From: Neoechinorhynchus agilis
Lineage: Eukaryota > Acanthocephala
DNA length: 64,000 nt
Direction: 5' to 3'
NCBI GenBank assembly: GCA_051530055.1
Contig: CM121341.1
Location: forward strand, 11,594,001 to 11,658,000
Part shown: positions 38,034-49,716 of the stretch, piece by piece
Numbering within the stretch: the stretch's first letter is position 1
Layout of the letters: each line of letters opens with the position of its first letter
Made by a program: the position numbers and the translations under genes
Notes under the pieces: model-generated
What the model saw: the letters and a program-made list of their open reading frames with translations, nothing else
What the model was told of the DNA's origin: nothing
Databases searched by the model: none

Positions 38034-39796
38034 ATGTGCGAGAAACGAACAGTATTGATCGAAAATGCTACAATTGAATATCTCACGATACCTAAAGACT
38101 CAGCCGAAGAAGGAACTAACAAATTTGTTTTATTTTTCGGAGGTGATTTACAAGTAAGCCCTTGTGCCCGATTAATCACATTATACTGTTTATTTTCTCA
38201 CTGGAATGTATATTTTCAACCGCATTCATCCGCGTATTATTTTTAACCTTAATGCTCACCAAATGAGTTCTCCCCACTATATGCAATGTAAAGGAATCCG
38301 TCTTCGTCCTTGTGATCATTGTACAACTGCCCAATTGTTGAACTGCTCTGAGGAATAATGTTTCCGACGAAAAGAAAAATTGCTTGTTCTCCACCCACGT
38401 TTATCCGTCGTCTTATAACCCAGATGAACTGGGTAACGGACACGTCGTGTGGGACCAGAAATTTGTGTTTGTCTAATTCGGGAATCGTGCTCCCTGGGAC
38501 GCGTTGGACGACTATTGGAACACGTTCAGGGAACCTTTTCACCATTTTTCGAGATTCATCTATTCGGTGCTCGAGGCTATAGAGTTCCTTGTGAGCGAAT
38601 TTCACTGCTGATGCCATCTTGATGTCTGAAATTTTTTAGGATTATGAAGGTGAAATGAGAAAGATGGCAGTCGACGATTTTATATGCCAGAATTAGCTTC
38701 AATCGATCTTTAAAGAGAGTTGGAGAGTTCGGTGCATGCAAATCTAAATTCTTATTTATTAGAACCCAACAAATGACTGGCGAGCGATTGTAATAAAGAA
38801 AAAAGATACGTCATCTTAGATACTCAAATATTTTTATTTTAGCATTGCTCAAGTGTAAAATTGAACGCACTCTTAATCTGGAATCATGTATTTACTGTAG
38901 TTTACCCCTCGGAAATATTAACACAATATAAAAACCTTTCAACTTTGAAACTAAAATCGTTTTTAGTTCCAAAGTTTATGAAAGAAGAATAGTTTAATCG
39001 TTGATATGCAAAGATCGCATGAAAACTGCCCGTTTTAATATTGTAAATGTATAGCTTACTTTTCTTCGATCTTCATGTACCATTTTGAGCAATTGACCGA
39101 AACTTTTTCAGGTGAAATTTTGATAAAGACTACATACACACACTTGATTTTCAGTAAAGATCGTTGAGAATTTATAGTCTTGAGAAGACATTGGCTACAC
39201 TGAATGCAGCATATATCGATCGCCAAGTAGCCGTCGTTCGCCCTACTGCATTTAATAACGGATTAGCATGCTATACTGCTTTTCTCCAATGCGACGATCT
39301 AGGAAATCCTCTAGGTAGTGTCGATCGCGGAGTGATGTATCCGATAAGATCAATAATGGAAGATTTAAGTCGAAGCAAACAAAAATGCAATGAATATTTA
39401 GTCGTTGGTTTCAGCAAAGGTTGCGTGGTACTCAATCGAATTGTGGACGAATACGATTTTTGTGATAAGAAATGGAATTTGAGCGGATTAGTCTGGTTAG
39501 ATGGAGGTCATTGTGGACTAAAAGACTTTTGGCCAGAGTCACTTAAAGTGCCAGAAAGGATCCGAATGGACGTGATGTTTTCCAATTATCAGCTCATGAA
39601 GGGTGGTAAGCGAATGGAAGAGTTTAATAGATTTTTAGGAATGGTAAGAAGGAGAGGGGGATCAAGTGTGGACCACGTTTGGCATTTGGCCAATTCTCTA
39701 TACGGTCATTTTGGTATTATTGATTATTTTACCCAGGAGTTTACAGTACATGAATCAAAAAGAAAGACTGATGTGTCAATGAGTGCAAACTCTTAA
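38034..39796 (+). CDS. C2orf69 homologue (alpha/beta-hydrolase-like protein)
   Basis: Exon 1 (38034-38153) encodes KFVLFFGGDLQ and ends at the donor CAA|GTAAGC. The last exon (about 39160-39796) encodes YSLEKTLATLNAAY, the nucleophile elbow VVGFSKGCVVLNRI, LVWLDGGHCG and HFGIIDYFTQEF. These match the vertebrate C2orf69 protein in order and spacing; loss of the human protein causes a mitochondrial disease. The GxSxG motif (GFSKG) with later Asp and His suggests a serine-hydrolase fold; the substrate is not known to me. A likely middle exon starts at 38640 after TTTTTTAG with DYEGEMRKMAVDD, fitting the family's spacing, but I could not find a clean in-frame joint from it to the last exon. ATTTAAG directly precedes the ATG. 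An Atg8 gene lies antisense in intron 1. Confidence 0.8.
38249..38617 (-). CDS. GABARAP: GABARAP/Atg8 ubiquitin-like autophagy protein
   Basis: A 122-residue intact ORF and full-length member of the Atg8 family, which is conjugated to phosphatidylethanolamine on autophagosome membranes and recruits cargo adaptors. It aligns end to end with GABARAP: FAHKELYSLEHRIDESRKM (N-terminal helices), RFPERVPIVVQRV, IPELDKHKFLVPHDVSVTQF, VIRRRINVGGEQAIFLFV, IIPQSSSTIGQLY and DGFLYIAYSGENSFGEH. The penultimate glycine (FG|EH) fits Atg4 cleavage and lipidation. No intron interrupts the ORF, which could mean a retrocopy, although several positions are divergent. It lies antisense within intron 1 of the C2orf69 gene. 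The ATG context AAGATGG is good, and TTTCAG lies 8 bases before the ATG, compatible with spliced-leader addition or a 5' UTR intron. Confidence 0.93.
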   Translation of the reverse strand: MASAVKFAHKELYSLEHRIDESRKMVKRFPERVPIVVQRVPGSTIPELDKHKFLVPHDVSVTQFIWVIRRRINVGGEQAIFLFVGNIIPQSSSTIGQLYNDHKDEDGFLYIAYSGENSFGEH

Positions 39797-42700
39797 GAGT
39801 TGTGGGGAAAGAAGGCGTGAATGAGCGTTACTGATTTGCGTATATGTGGATGACGGTGCGTCATGGCTCAGTAAACTGGTGCGAACGACTTCTTTTTTCA
39901 AAGCGTTCTAAAAATCGAATTCAGCTCAAAACTAAAGCCCTATCCAGGGAGGAGTTTGTGTAAACATTGAAAAAACGCATTTCGTTGGCGGAAACAAAAA
40001 TGACAATCTCATGAACTCAAAAATTCGTCAGATAAACAAAATGTCTAGTGGAATATTCGAGAGAAATAAGGAGTGTTCAGCTAGTATATTTTAAGTGTCC
40101 TTTAGAAACACAGGCAAGAGAAGTGATTTCCGGACTCTCAGATACCTCCCGAGTTTGTTCCTTTTAACACGGGGTTTTTCGTCCCCTTTGGTTATGAGTC
40201 ATCGGCGGTCGTGGAGTTTGAACCTTTTTGGCCTACAACTACATAATGTACAAACTCGGCCAGTTTTACACCTTGGAGTAAGTGTTAAATTCTCTTGTCT
40301 ACTCCGGCTGTTTAGTAAGATCGATATTAAAATATGAAATTTTCTTACAAGTTAATTTATTAGTGGAAAAATAGTGCTCTTAATAGAGAAGGATGAACAC
40401 AACTGGACATGAATCCTAACAATCTCTCTTGCGATTGATATTTGCAAGGAGTAAAAAAAAGTTGAATCAATGAGCATTTTTTGCCTCACAAAATGTCTCG
40501 CGCTTCTTTCGTCTTCAAAACAATGATCTTTAGTATTAAACATCCAATATATTAAATTTATTTCTGAACTTCAAATGGACATTAGTCAAGTTATTAAATC
40601 GATTAATTTGTTATTGGTGGTTTACAAGACTTGAAGCTGAAAATTGTGGTTGAAGAAGACAACGGCTTTAAAATTTGGTGTTGGGCATGCGTTCAATGTT
40701 AAAAAAGCGAGCTTTATTTAGGTGGAACATTTCGCTTCACTTTCACAATCAAAAATTTAAATTTTTTTAATGCTGCCAATTTTATTAAATAAATTCGTTT
40801 TTTGTTCATTAATGATTAAAATGGCGCTTTCCTCGTGTTTACGAGCGATCTTTACTGTCTCAAAATGATTCCGTCTACATGAAACTGGTCATAAATTCGT
40901 AGAACTTAACATGGCATTCAAATGGTGCTCATAAAAAAATCAATACAGATGTTTTTAAGCTTGCATAAATCGGAATTTAAAATAAAGTTCACTAAAGATA
41001 TTTTAGGAGACAGTATGTAAGCGGCTGCTGCATATTCTTCTTTATTCAACTCATTAAACGTTCTTAATTTTCGATGGCTATTAGCTGAATTGGATTTTTA
41101 GATTCATTTAGACAAAATTCGTATAAATTCTGAAATCAAATTAGGCCTTTGAAAAATCATTGTCTTTGACATTTTACGAAATCTTTAAATGTGTTAGAAT
41201 TTCCTTTTGCATTCAATTCGTATTTGCGAGGGCTCACAAAGCGAAAGTCGGCTGAAAAATATCTCAGGATATCGATTCTTCTAATTAAACTGTGCACTTT
41301 GAGCTAATGAAGTGCTCTCTAAAATTCTAAAATTCAGTTAGAGCGTTTCTGCTCAATAAAGTTCTGAAAGTTAATAATTACGTGTTTTTTTCATGGCCCC
41401 GATTTTGTTGTATAAATTACCGTAAAAATTCGGACTTGTTTCTTTAAATCGCTGAAAATAAAGCTAATTAATCCAGAATTGAGGATCGAGTTACAATTGC
41501 AAAGTCTACAATCCAAAATGTATGTTAAAAGTCGGCGACTTTTCGTATTAGATAAATTCATCGCCTATTTATAGTTCGGATGTATCTGTTTAATTTAAAA
41601 ATTATTCCGCATCTTTCCGCTACTAGAATTGTCGCCCCCTCCACTTCCCGTTTATTCCTAGCCAAATGACATTAAGTAGCAAATTTCGAAAAATAACCTA
41701 ATTAGAAACCGACAGTTTGACGCCTTACAACCCGCTATAATCTCGTATGCGCTGGAAAACGACCTCATATTTTCGTCTTGCGCTAAGAGGAGATATCGTT
41801 GACATTCGTAACTAGGTAAACATTTATTTCTTATAACTGCAGGAACTCGGTCTTTGTGTCACTTGAGAAAAATGATTTGTCGGTATTCCAAATGCGATGA
41901 TGAACTTTAAATATTGCAAATTTAAGTGGTTTACAAGGACACCGACGTGGTTCATCGTGTTTGACTATTAGTGAAATTGGCGATTACTTTTAAATCCTGC
42001 GATCTTATGCTTAAGGTCGAAAGATTTTATGATCAAATATCTTATTGCTTCAACTTAAATTCGTTTTTAATTAAAAAGGACATATTTATTTCATACAATT
42101 TTTTCGCATTTTTAGTTGTGATCTCAACCTCTCAATTTCTTTTCCTCTTAAATGTTAAAAGACGTGATTATAATTTGGCTTAATAGTCCACCGAATGGGC
42201 AAGGTCACCGAAAGGCTTGCTGAGTTGGCTTAAATAAATATTTACGCTTTGCACTAGAAATCCACGAAGTAAATTCGCAATGATCTTAGCATTTCTGAGA
42301 CAGACTTTATTTGGTTACAGTCGATTCTCTGGCATCGATTAACTAGTGTTGCGAACGATAAATGGCATCATGTTCATGAGTGCTTCCAGGTGATAAGTTG
42401 AGCTCAGACGCGAGCCCATTTTCGTATTGATAACACTTTCTAAGATAAATATTAGATAAAAATCGTACTGAACTTGAGATCGTTTGATTTATCTAAATGC
42501 TTTGATGCCCACAAATGAATCTATGACTTGTAGTTGTCGTTATGGCATTGACGAGAACGAAAATGTAACGTCTGCGTAGCTCGTGTCATTGCGAAGAGAA
42601 ATGTCGGTTCCAAACTAGGAGTACGAAATTTATTGTTTGACTTTGAATTTTTCATGAGCTGATTAAAGAATGCTTTTAGTGTAGATTTTTTCCATTTTTT

Positions 42701-44208
42701 ATCTTCAAAATTTACCAGAAAATACAAATAGAAATTTAACTCAAATGTCTTTTCCTAAAGATCACCGTCCCCTTTTGTCTCAAAAGGTTGTGATTTATGC
42801 TTTTGTTAGGTATTGTTTCGGCGAAATTCAGAGCCGGTGTCGTTCTTCGCGTGAATAAAATTAATGGTATCAACCGTTAAAGTACTCAAAATATTTACTG
42901 AGATCAAAAGGTGTTTTTTTAAAAATTATGCAGCCCCGTTTAAGATTTTAATATTCTTAAACGATTTTTTCTTTAGAGTCGGTTGCTTATGTAGTCGGAA
43001 ATTAAGCAAATTTGTTCAAGCACGAAGTTTCAGATTCCATGACCTTAATTAAATTATCGATACAACCGACTATTAATTTTACTAAAACTGTAATATACTA
43101 AAATGCTTTATACTAAAGGAAGTTTATAACTAGTACTATTCTTAAAATCTTTCACGATTTTGGGTTCTACATTAACGTGACCTTAGTTTCGACTTTTAAG
43201 AAGATAAATTTGTCGAATTTTAATGGTGGGTCTTGTAATCAATTTAATCTGAATAATACGTAGCGTTTTTTCGCGCAGTTTGCATCTTTTCATAGACAAG
43301 ACTTAAAGGTTTTTGTCCAAATATTTTTTAAATGTAAATTCAACGCACATTTGGGCCATTTCGATTTCATCTACTTTGAAACAAACAATGCAAACGCTGA
43401 ATTACAGTTAATTTAGATAATGAAATATTTATTGAATTCGGTTAGACTAATGCCCGTACTTCTGGAATAAATACTTTTTGACTTAAAATGAACAAATTTC
43501 CGAGTAAGATTTTACCAGGATTACAATATTTAAGTGTTTTAAGTAGTGGTAAAATCATTCGAATTAAAAAAAACTGTTATTTCCATTTGGCACAATCTAG
43601 ATTTGAAATTCTTCAATATCTGAAGGTAGCGATTCTAACCATAAATTGTTTCGTAAAAATCCGGTGTGTTATTTTAGGTCTATTTTTGTGCTTCCATTTG
43701 ACAGACGCCTTATTCCGGAAAACTTTTAAACCCCAGCTACAACCCTCATTTTCAATGGACGAATGCACATATATCGACAGTCTCCAAATTGAGCATCCTC
43801 ATCTTTGTCTTCCCATCTAATTAAGCTTCAGTGTTCCGGAAACACTCAATCTAGAAAGCTACGTGAAGATCTCACGCTTTCCATCTACTATTAAACACCA
43901 CCGAATATGCTGTGTCAATACGTATTCACATAGCTCCCTTCCATCAGTTTCCACACAAAACATCCGTGTTTTGAGGGAACGCGACTATAACCCCCTGGTA
44001 GCTGCGGCATCATCATCGCAATTCCTTCCTTCTGCTTCCGTATGCGTCAAAGCCACACACACGTTATTCTTTTTTCTGTTGTTTCAAAACGTCGAATCAA
44101 TCAATGAGCTCCGATGGGAGTCACTAATTTCCCCGTTTTTCTATTTGGTGGAATCCTTAGCATTTAAACACCGCGCACACACACTACAGAGACAACTCAC
44201 TGAGAGCA
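39797..44208. other. 4.4-kb gene-poor AT-rich region
   Basis: Apart from one BEL/Pao-like fragment near 40130-40225, I find no coding region with a recognisable motif. ORFs of 60-137 codons here have low-complexity, non-conserved translations. Upstream regulatory DNA of the Na,K-ATPase beta gene probably lies at its right end. A small inverted repeat (AGTGTTCCGGAAACACT) occurs near 43831. Confidence 0.5.
40125..40225 (-). mobile_element. BEL/Pao-like fossil fragment
   Basis: On the minus strand this shares PPMTHNQRGR and the GGGAGGTATCTGAGAG block with the fragments at 37612 and 60915. A short, broken piece around the junction of the pol end with the LTR-like part. Confidence 0.5.
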
Positions 44209-46433
44209 ATGACAACATCGTCAAAAAAACATCAAACATCGAGGCTGAACAAACTCAGATCTATATTGTACAATAATCAAAAACGAACTGTTCTAGGACG
44301 AGGATGTCTCGCCTGGGGTAAGTTCCAAAAGTCCGTTCCAATCTTCTCCCGGTCTCTGTTATTTAGCACAAATCGCATTGTTCTATTGTGTGTTCTACGC
44401 CTTCCTCGCTGCATTTTTCGCCGGAATGCTTTTTGTAGTCCGGCTATTGACACCAATCGATCGGCCACTTTATTTCATGGGTGAAAGTGCCATGGCTAGT
44501 ATCTACGCACTCAATCCAGGTAAGACTATAAAGCGACTTCCACAGGACTAACATTCACGCCCTCTTCATTTTTCCAAATTGAACGCAATTATGAAACGCA
44601 TTATCCAATTCTGTCTTTTAAAGCATTTTCTATGATCTAAGACACATTTGCATATTCTAATCTAGCTTACCATTAACCGAAGTGCTATGAGTAGAAACAA
44701 AACGTGTGTGTGCGCACACACGCTACAATGAGTTCTTTGGCGCTTTTTCATTGACATGAGACTTCGTTTGACAATCGTGTATCCTTTTCGGAGAGAGATC
44801 TTAATATTACATTATATTCTTTATAGAGAGAACTGCAGGCAAATGGACCAGTTGTGCAAAAATGAAAGCCAACGATGTGCCACTAAGCATCTATTAGAAA
44901 GTCTCTCTAGTTTTTACATTGATAATCAGATCACATTTGCTTTTTCGACTACAAAAAGTCGAAAATCCGTGAATGCGTTCTTAGTATCGATTAGTAAACT
45001 CAAAAATAAAAGAATATTGTCGTTATTATTTTCGATCAGCCTGTCTTTTCCACTTTTTTCGCTTCATCCGTCTCCAACTGTGACGGATTTTTGCGATAAA
45101 TTTTTATTAATAATTATGTCGCGTTATTTTACTCGGGGTTTTTAGCTTATATGTACTTCGATGGTTTCGATTGATGATATCTCTGATCATTAAATTTTGA
45201 GGGCCGGTATATCAAAAAGTTCTGAAATTAATCAAAAGTGGCGGCAATTCTAAAAAATATTTGTAAAGTGTCAAAGATTGAGTTCATATCAAAAAACTAT
45301 CGAATTCTGCAATAGTTAAAATAGTCGGAGTTATTTTCTTTGATTATAGTTGAAAGTTTAAGCTATTAATCTTTGAGCTCAATTAGAGAAACTAACCCGG
45401 GAACTTAAAGTTTTACTATTTCGACGACGAAAAATGAGAAGATGAAAACGTGGAATATTTTTGTGTAGCGTCTGAAATATTTTGAAGGCTGTTCGTCCAT
45501 CTTTAATATTGAATTTATCTTCTAAAATATTTAATTTTTAAAGACACGTTTTGCCTAAAATCAACTTACAAATCTTCAAAGAAGTTAGGATTAAATGATA
45601 TTGAAAAAACACATTTATGAATTTTGCGTTTAAGTAACACTGTATAAAATTTTGAATTCCGTTTATTTATACAACATTATCAACTTAAGGCCTACATAAC
45701 TGTTAAAATATTTTTCATAGGTGTTGGTTTTCGCCCACAACCGGACGTCCAATCCGAGTCGATAACATTTGCAAAGTCATCAAACCAATCAGGGCCCCTT
45801 TCCTACATTCCTTACGTTCAAGACATTGACAATTATCTCAATCAATTTTACCAATCATCAGATGACAAGACTGAAAAATGTGCGAATGGAGAATCGCCAT
45901 CCGAATCTCAAAAGAGTTGCATATTCGAAATGGATGCAAGCGGGGAATGCACTTCTGCAAATAAGTATGGTTACCCGCAAGGTCGACCTTGCGTTCTAGT
46001 CAAACTGAACAGGCTATATGGCTGGAAAAGTGGAGGTATGCCGCGATGTCCAGAAGAGGACGAGATTGGCGACGGTAAAGGCAATTTGGGGACGGGCGGT
46101 GATATTCGTATAAAATGTGCGGGTGAAACAGCAGCCGATCGTGATAACATTCAATCGATTCAATACTTTTCTTATAGTGGAAAGAGCGGAGATTGTGGTA
46201 GTTTACCCAACTCTCCGTCTTTCTATCCTTTCTTGTCACAAAAGGATTACCAAACTCCTTATGTATTCGTTCAATTTGATACGACACCAAACACTATTGT
46301 TTCTATTCTTTGTAGAGCTTACGGAGATAATATCGATAATGGAAGTAAGTTACCGATGCGTGGAATGACTAGATTTAAGGTATTCCAACAAAGCGAAAAA
46401 AGCGTAGGCTCAGCAAAAACCGAAGAACTGTGA
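44209..46433 (+). CDS. ATP1B: Na,K-ATPase beta subunit
   Basis: Three exons, 44209-44317, 44367-44519 and 45721-46433, give 324 residues. The introns are 49 bp (GTAAGT...TTTAG) and 1201 bp (GTAAGA...CATAG), both in phase 1. The product is a type II membrane glycoprotein that escorts and stabilises the catalytic alpha subunit of the sodium/potassium pump at the plasma membrane. A cytoplasmic N-terminus with TVLGRGCLAW (beta-subunit signature) is followed by a single transmembrane helix at residues about 37-62 (IALFYCVFYAFLAAFF) and an extracellular domain. That domain has GVGFRPQPD, YGYPQGRPCVLVKLNRLYGW and the six conserved cysteines, including the late pair in GDCGSLP and ILCRAYGD. One N-glycosylation sequon, NQS, is visible. 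Length and architecture are normal for animal beta subunits. Confidence 0.95.
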
Positions 46434-46900
46434 ATCAGTGTGGGTAAATTTGTACTAGTAGAAAGAAAAACGAACGTTTTCAAATATTTACAAGTAGTGA
46501 AAAGTAGGATTAGACGCAATAATGGTGTTGCAATTATTCCGCATAGCCACACCATTTTAATATACTTTAAAGGAAGTATATACTTTTGAATCAAATTTTG
46601 TGAAGTGCAGTTTCGCTCATACGTTTGAGAACTAGGTATATTTTGCTTATTATAAGGGCACACATTTTTCATAATATCTCCGCGGCTAATAAACTTTCAT
46701 GCGCGCAGGATTATATGATGGTGTACTTCACTAGCAAAAGACCAATGATTTCAAATATAAACACCTTAAGAATCAGTGTGTAAACCACATCTATTGAAGG
46801 AGAGTTTTGATCCGCACACTCCATAAAAGTCAAACCCTTTTTTAATTTTTGCTTCGTTCAAATCTCGACCAAAATGATTTGCGTACAGACCATTCCTTGA
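46434..46900. other. Intergenic region, 3' of the beta-subunit gene
   Basis: AT-rich, no gene seen. A small imperfect inverted repeat (TATACTTTAAAGGAAGTATA) lies near 46561. Confidence 0.4.
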
Positions 46901-46904
46901 TACT

Positions 46905-47500
46905 TCCAAAAGCTTTTGGCTCCAACAGATATAGTTGATTTATTTGCCTAGCTTTCGCCGTCTTACGGCTTCAACTGGGCAATCTAAAATGTGAGGCGGG
47001 GACACACAAAAAAGTCACAACATCCACATCGACTCCACTAACTCATCCCTCTTGTGGTTGATGAGGTGCATCCGCCTTCATCCTCAGTTCTTTCCCGATT
47101 CGAACTCATCGCTTCTCCCGAAATCACCGCCTCTATCGCAAAATCCACCGCATATCGGGCTTTATAAATGATACACCGCGAATTGTGTTTCGCCCGAGGT
47201 GTGACTGCTGGCACGCTGGGGTTGAGCGCATTACGAACATGCTCCGTAACTCGTTTGTTCAGCGGTCGCTCCGTCTTCCCAATATATGTGACATAACGCC
47301 ATTTCCTTTTTCTTTGCGACGTTTGCAGGTCATCTTATACACAACGTTGCGTTCTCTCCACACCGAGCACCACCATATTGACCCTTCATGCTCGTGTCCT
47401 TGCCTGGCGCAAAACTACACATCTTACATGCGCTCGGGCATGAACTTAGTGCTTCATGATGTCCCCCGTCCTCGTCATGATTCGACGCTCCGGTGAACCA
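46905..47500 (-). mobile_element. Penelope-like element, 3' end with GIY-YIG endonuclease remnant
   Basis: Read on the minus strand, 47330-47200 encodes NVVYKMTCKRRKEKG followed by YVTYIGKTERPLNKRVTEHV. This is the GIY-YIG nuclease core found at the C-terminus of canonical Penelope-like retroelements. A tail including SGEAMSSN runs to about 47065. The region then ends with a short hairpin, GCCGTAAGACGGC followed by GAAAGC (46955-46969), of the kind that closes Penelope-like elements and is often a hammerhead-ribozyme relic. No reverse transcriptase is present. The piece is broken and 5' truncated. Confidence 0.75.
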
Positions 47501-48276
47501 GGCGAACATCTAATTACGCTCCTCGCAGCATTAGGGTTGTATATGTCAAATTAAATTAAAATAAAGGCATGCGCATTTGAGCACAAGAAAAGTAAAGACC
47601 CTTTGTTTCCAGTTTACTCTTTTGTGATTAGTGCCGACTCGTCGTTATCGTAGGAAACAAATATCATTATTTTTAAACTTGTAATTTTACCGAACGGTTC
47701 AAATATTTTCTCCAATTGCTTTTCGTCGACATTCTATTTTAAATGTTTTTAAAAAGATTTTTGCTTTTGCAACAACAAATGTTACTCAGAAATCTCTTTC
47801 GCCAATTTTCCGACATACATGCAAACTCCTGTATTACTTTGGTTCTGTGCATTCTTAACATATTTTGCATTTTGATTCATAAGTTCTTAGAGGCTAACCA
47901 AAGTTTTAATTTTAGAAAGCTCGATTCAAAGAAAAAGGACATTGCTTACCTTTGAACAAGTAGCTAAAAAGGCAAATTCGTGTATTTTAGTCGTTTTTAG
48001 TGAACTCTCGTTTCCATGGCGACCACGGACACTCTTATTTCGGTTTCTTGATTATAATTGACCTGATTTACTTGCGCGGACTTTAAACTTGGTATTTTCC
48101 AGTCGTTTGTATTTAAAACAAATATCAGATAGTTGAGAATTAAAGCAATATGCTTAGATTGATGGATATTTTCGTGAGTCAAAAGGTATACGTCGTCGAT
48201 AACAGTAAATCTTTTCATTTAACTACAGTTACCTTTGTGTATCGATAAATTATGCGATATGCATTGAACTCCAATT
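47501..48276. other. Intergenic region
   Basis: No recognised gene. A 73-codon minus-strand ORF (48218-47997, DDVYLLTHENIHQSKHIALI) has unremarkable, host-like composition but no motif I recognise. It could be an exon remnant. Confidence 0.4.
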
Positions 48277-48357
48277 GACGAGGTGGCCGAGCGGTTAAGG
48301 CGTTAGACTGCTAATCTAATGGGTTATCCCGCGTGGGTTCGAATCCCACCCTCGTCG
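48277..48357 (+). tRNA. trnS-GCT: tRNA-Ser (anticodon GCT)
   Basis: A complete cloverleaf. The acceptor stem GACGAGG pairs with CCTCGTC (48350-48356). The D arm is GGCCGAGCGGTTAAGGC, containing box A. The anticodon stem-loop TTAGA-CTGCTAA-TCTAA carries GCT. A long variable arm TGGG-TTAT-CCC is typical of serine tRNA, and the T arm is GTGGG-TTCGAAT-CCCAC, containing box B. No intron. TTTT runs at about 48405 and 48454 could terminate Pol III. It decodes AGC and AGT. Confidence 0.97.
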
Positions 48358-48702
48358 GATGGTACGGTGTTCGCTATGGCTCACAGCTCGTTAATCCCGT
48401 GCTTATTTTAAACTCTAAGCGCAAAGCCGTAGCTGCTTACGAGGAAAGAACTCTTTTTTAGGTCGGTATGTCACCTCGGACGAATCGCAGGGTCACTTAA
48501 ATGATACCCTTTAAAATTTTTGCTAATAATTTAAAACCTCGATTGACATTTTGTTTAGATCGACAGCTGCAGCGGTGCAATTCTTGCTAGTAAACGGTAT
48601 TTTCGTTCGGCAATAAGTACAATATAAATATTCTATCTATTGAACGGCAACATCGACAGTATTCGCACTCTAATGCAGATTAATTTAAACTCTGTTTCAC
48701 AA
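48358..48702. other. Intergenic region 3' of the tRNA
   Basis: Holds the candidate Pol III terminators. Nothing else is recognised. Confidence 0.5.
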
Positions 48703-49214
48703 TCAAGCAAACATTTTTGGATATACTTTTGTCTGCACAAACTCAACTTCTTCTTTCCACTTTAAATCATCTTGATCGCTGAGTAAATGAATCTTTAACC
48801 CAGCTAAGACGGGAGCTGTATTTTCCGGAACTTTTTCGAGCCGTGCTATGGCTGAAACAAAACTTCCTAAAACACAGCTACAAAGTATTGCTCGTGTCAC
48901 TCTCAATAAACCTTCAACAATGTCCTTGTGTTTAAAAGCAGTTTTATCGAGTCGAACAATGAGAGCAGATGCGTCCGAATAGTCTCTTAAGACCATCATA
49001 TTGACATCATTGAATAACTGTGCTCATGCAGAATTTCGGAAAAATATGCTTGTTAGAAACAAAATGTTACCTTTTGAATGTGCCCCTGGAGCCACACAAG
49101 ACTCACCTTTATCGCGACATCACTTTGAAGAAGTTTTGTATGGAATGAACCATCAATTAGTACAGCCTGACGCAATTGAGCGATGTTAAGCTTCAAGGCT
49201 GGGTCCATTGACAT
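48703..49214 (-). CDS. Unrecognised two-exon gene, 140 residues
   Basis: Exon 1 (49214-49107) opens with MSMDPALKLNIAQLRQAV and ends at AAG|GTGAGT. An 89-bp intron ends CATGAGCACAG. Exon 2 (49017-48703) continues in phase with LFNDVNMMVLRDYSDASALI and ends in VEFVQTKVYPKMFA. The in-frame join of a strong donor with a good acceptor supports a real gene. The protein is predominantly helical, with alternating hydrophobic positions and a longer hydrophobic helix (VTRAILCSCVLGSFVSAIA) that could be membrane-associated or buried. I do not recognise the family. TTCTAG lies 8 bases before the ATG. It sits tail-to-head after the PKA-like gene on the same strand, with about 500 bases between. Confidence 0.65.
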
Positions 49215-49615
49215 CAAAATATCTAGAATTGCGATTAAACGTGAAGAAAATATCCGTAAAAAACTTAAATGTGAGAATTTGTTCGCCTTTCCATCTAAAG
49301 AATTTATAGGACATGCAAATTAGTTTCAACAATTAAAAACAGAATATACAAGCAGATGCGCTTGGATTCAAGATTTTCATCGTTTCGGCTGAAATCGATT
49401 AAAAGGATTTCATGGATGTTGTATGCCTTCAAAATTCACGATACACAATATGGTTTATGATTGAGAAATGTATCCAATTAAATTTTTCTATGTATGTTTC
49501 GCTCAGCAAAAAGGATCATTAAGTCGAAATCGAACAAATGACCAACATAACTACTAGTAATGTGGCTAGAATTATTATATCAGGCACCATGCAAAGATAC
49601 ATTAGAGCTAAAAAA
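49215..49615. other. Intergenic region between two minus-strand genes
   Basis: AT-rich, with no motif or repeat recognised. Confidence 0.4.
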
Positions 49616-49716
49616 TCACACGCTAATCCACCGAAATGGTAATTTCCAGTGTATCAAAATGTCACAAATAATACTATTGAAAGAAATCTCATCTCTTACA
49701 AGTATGTTTTCAACTT

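Noticed and set aside
39797-44208. ORFs of 60-137 codons (for example 43863-44276)
   Set aside because: Translations lack motifs and look like chance readings of AT-rich DNA. The one at 43863 overlaps the first exon of the Na,K-ATPase gene in another frame.
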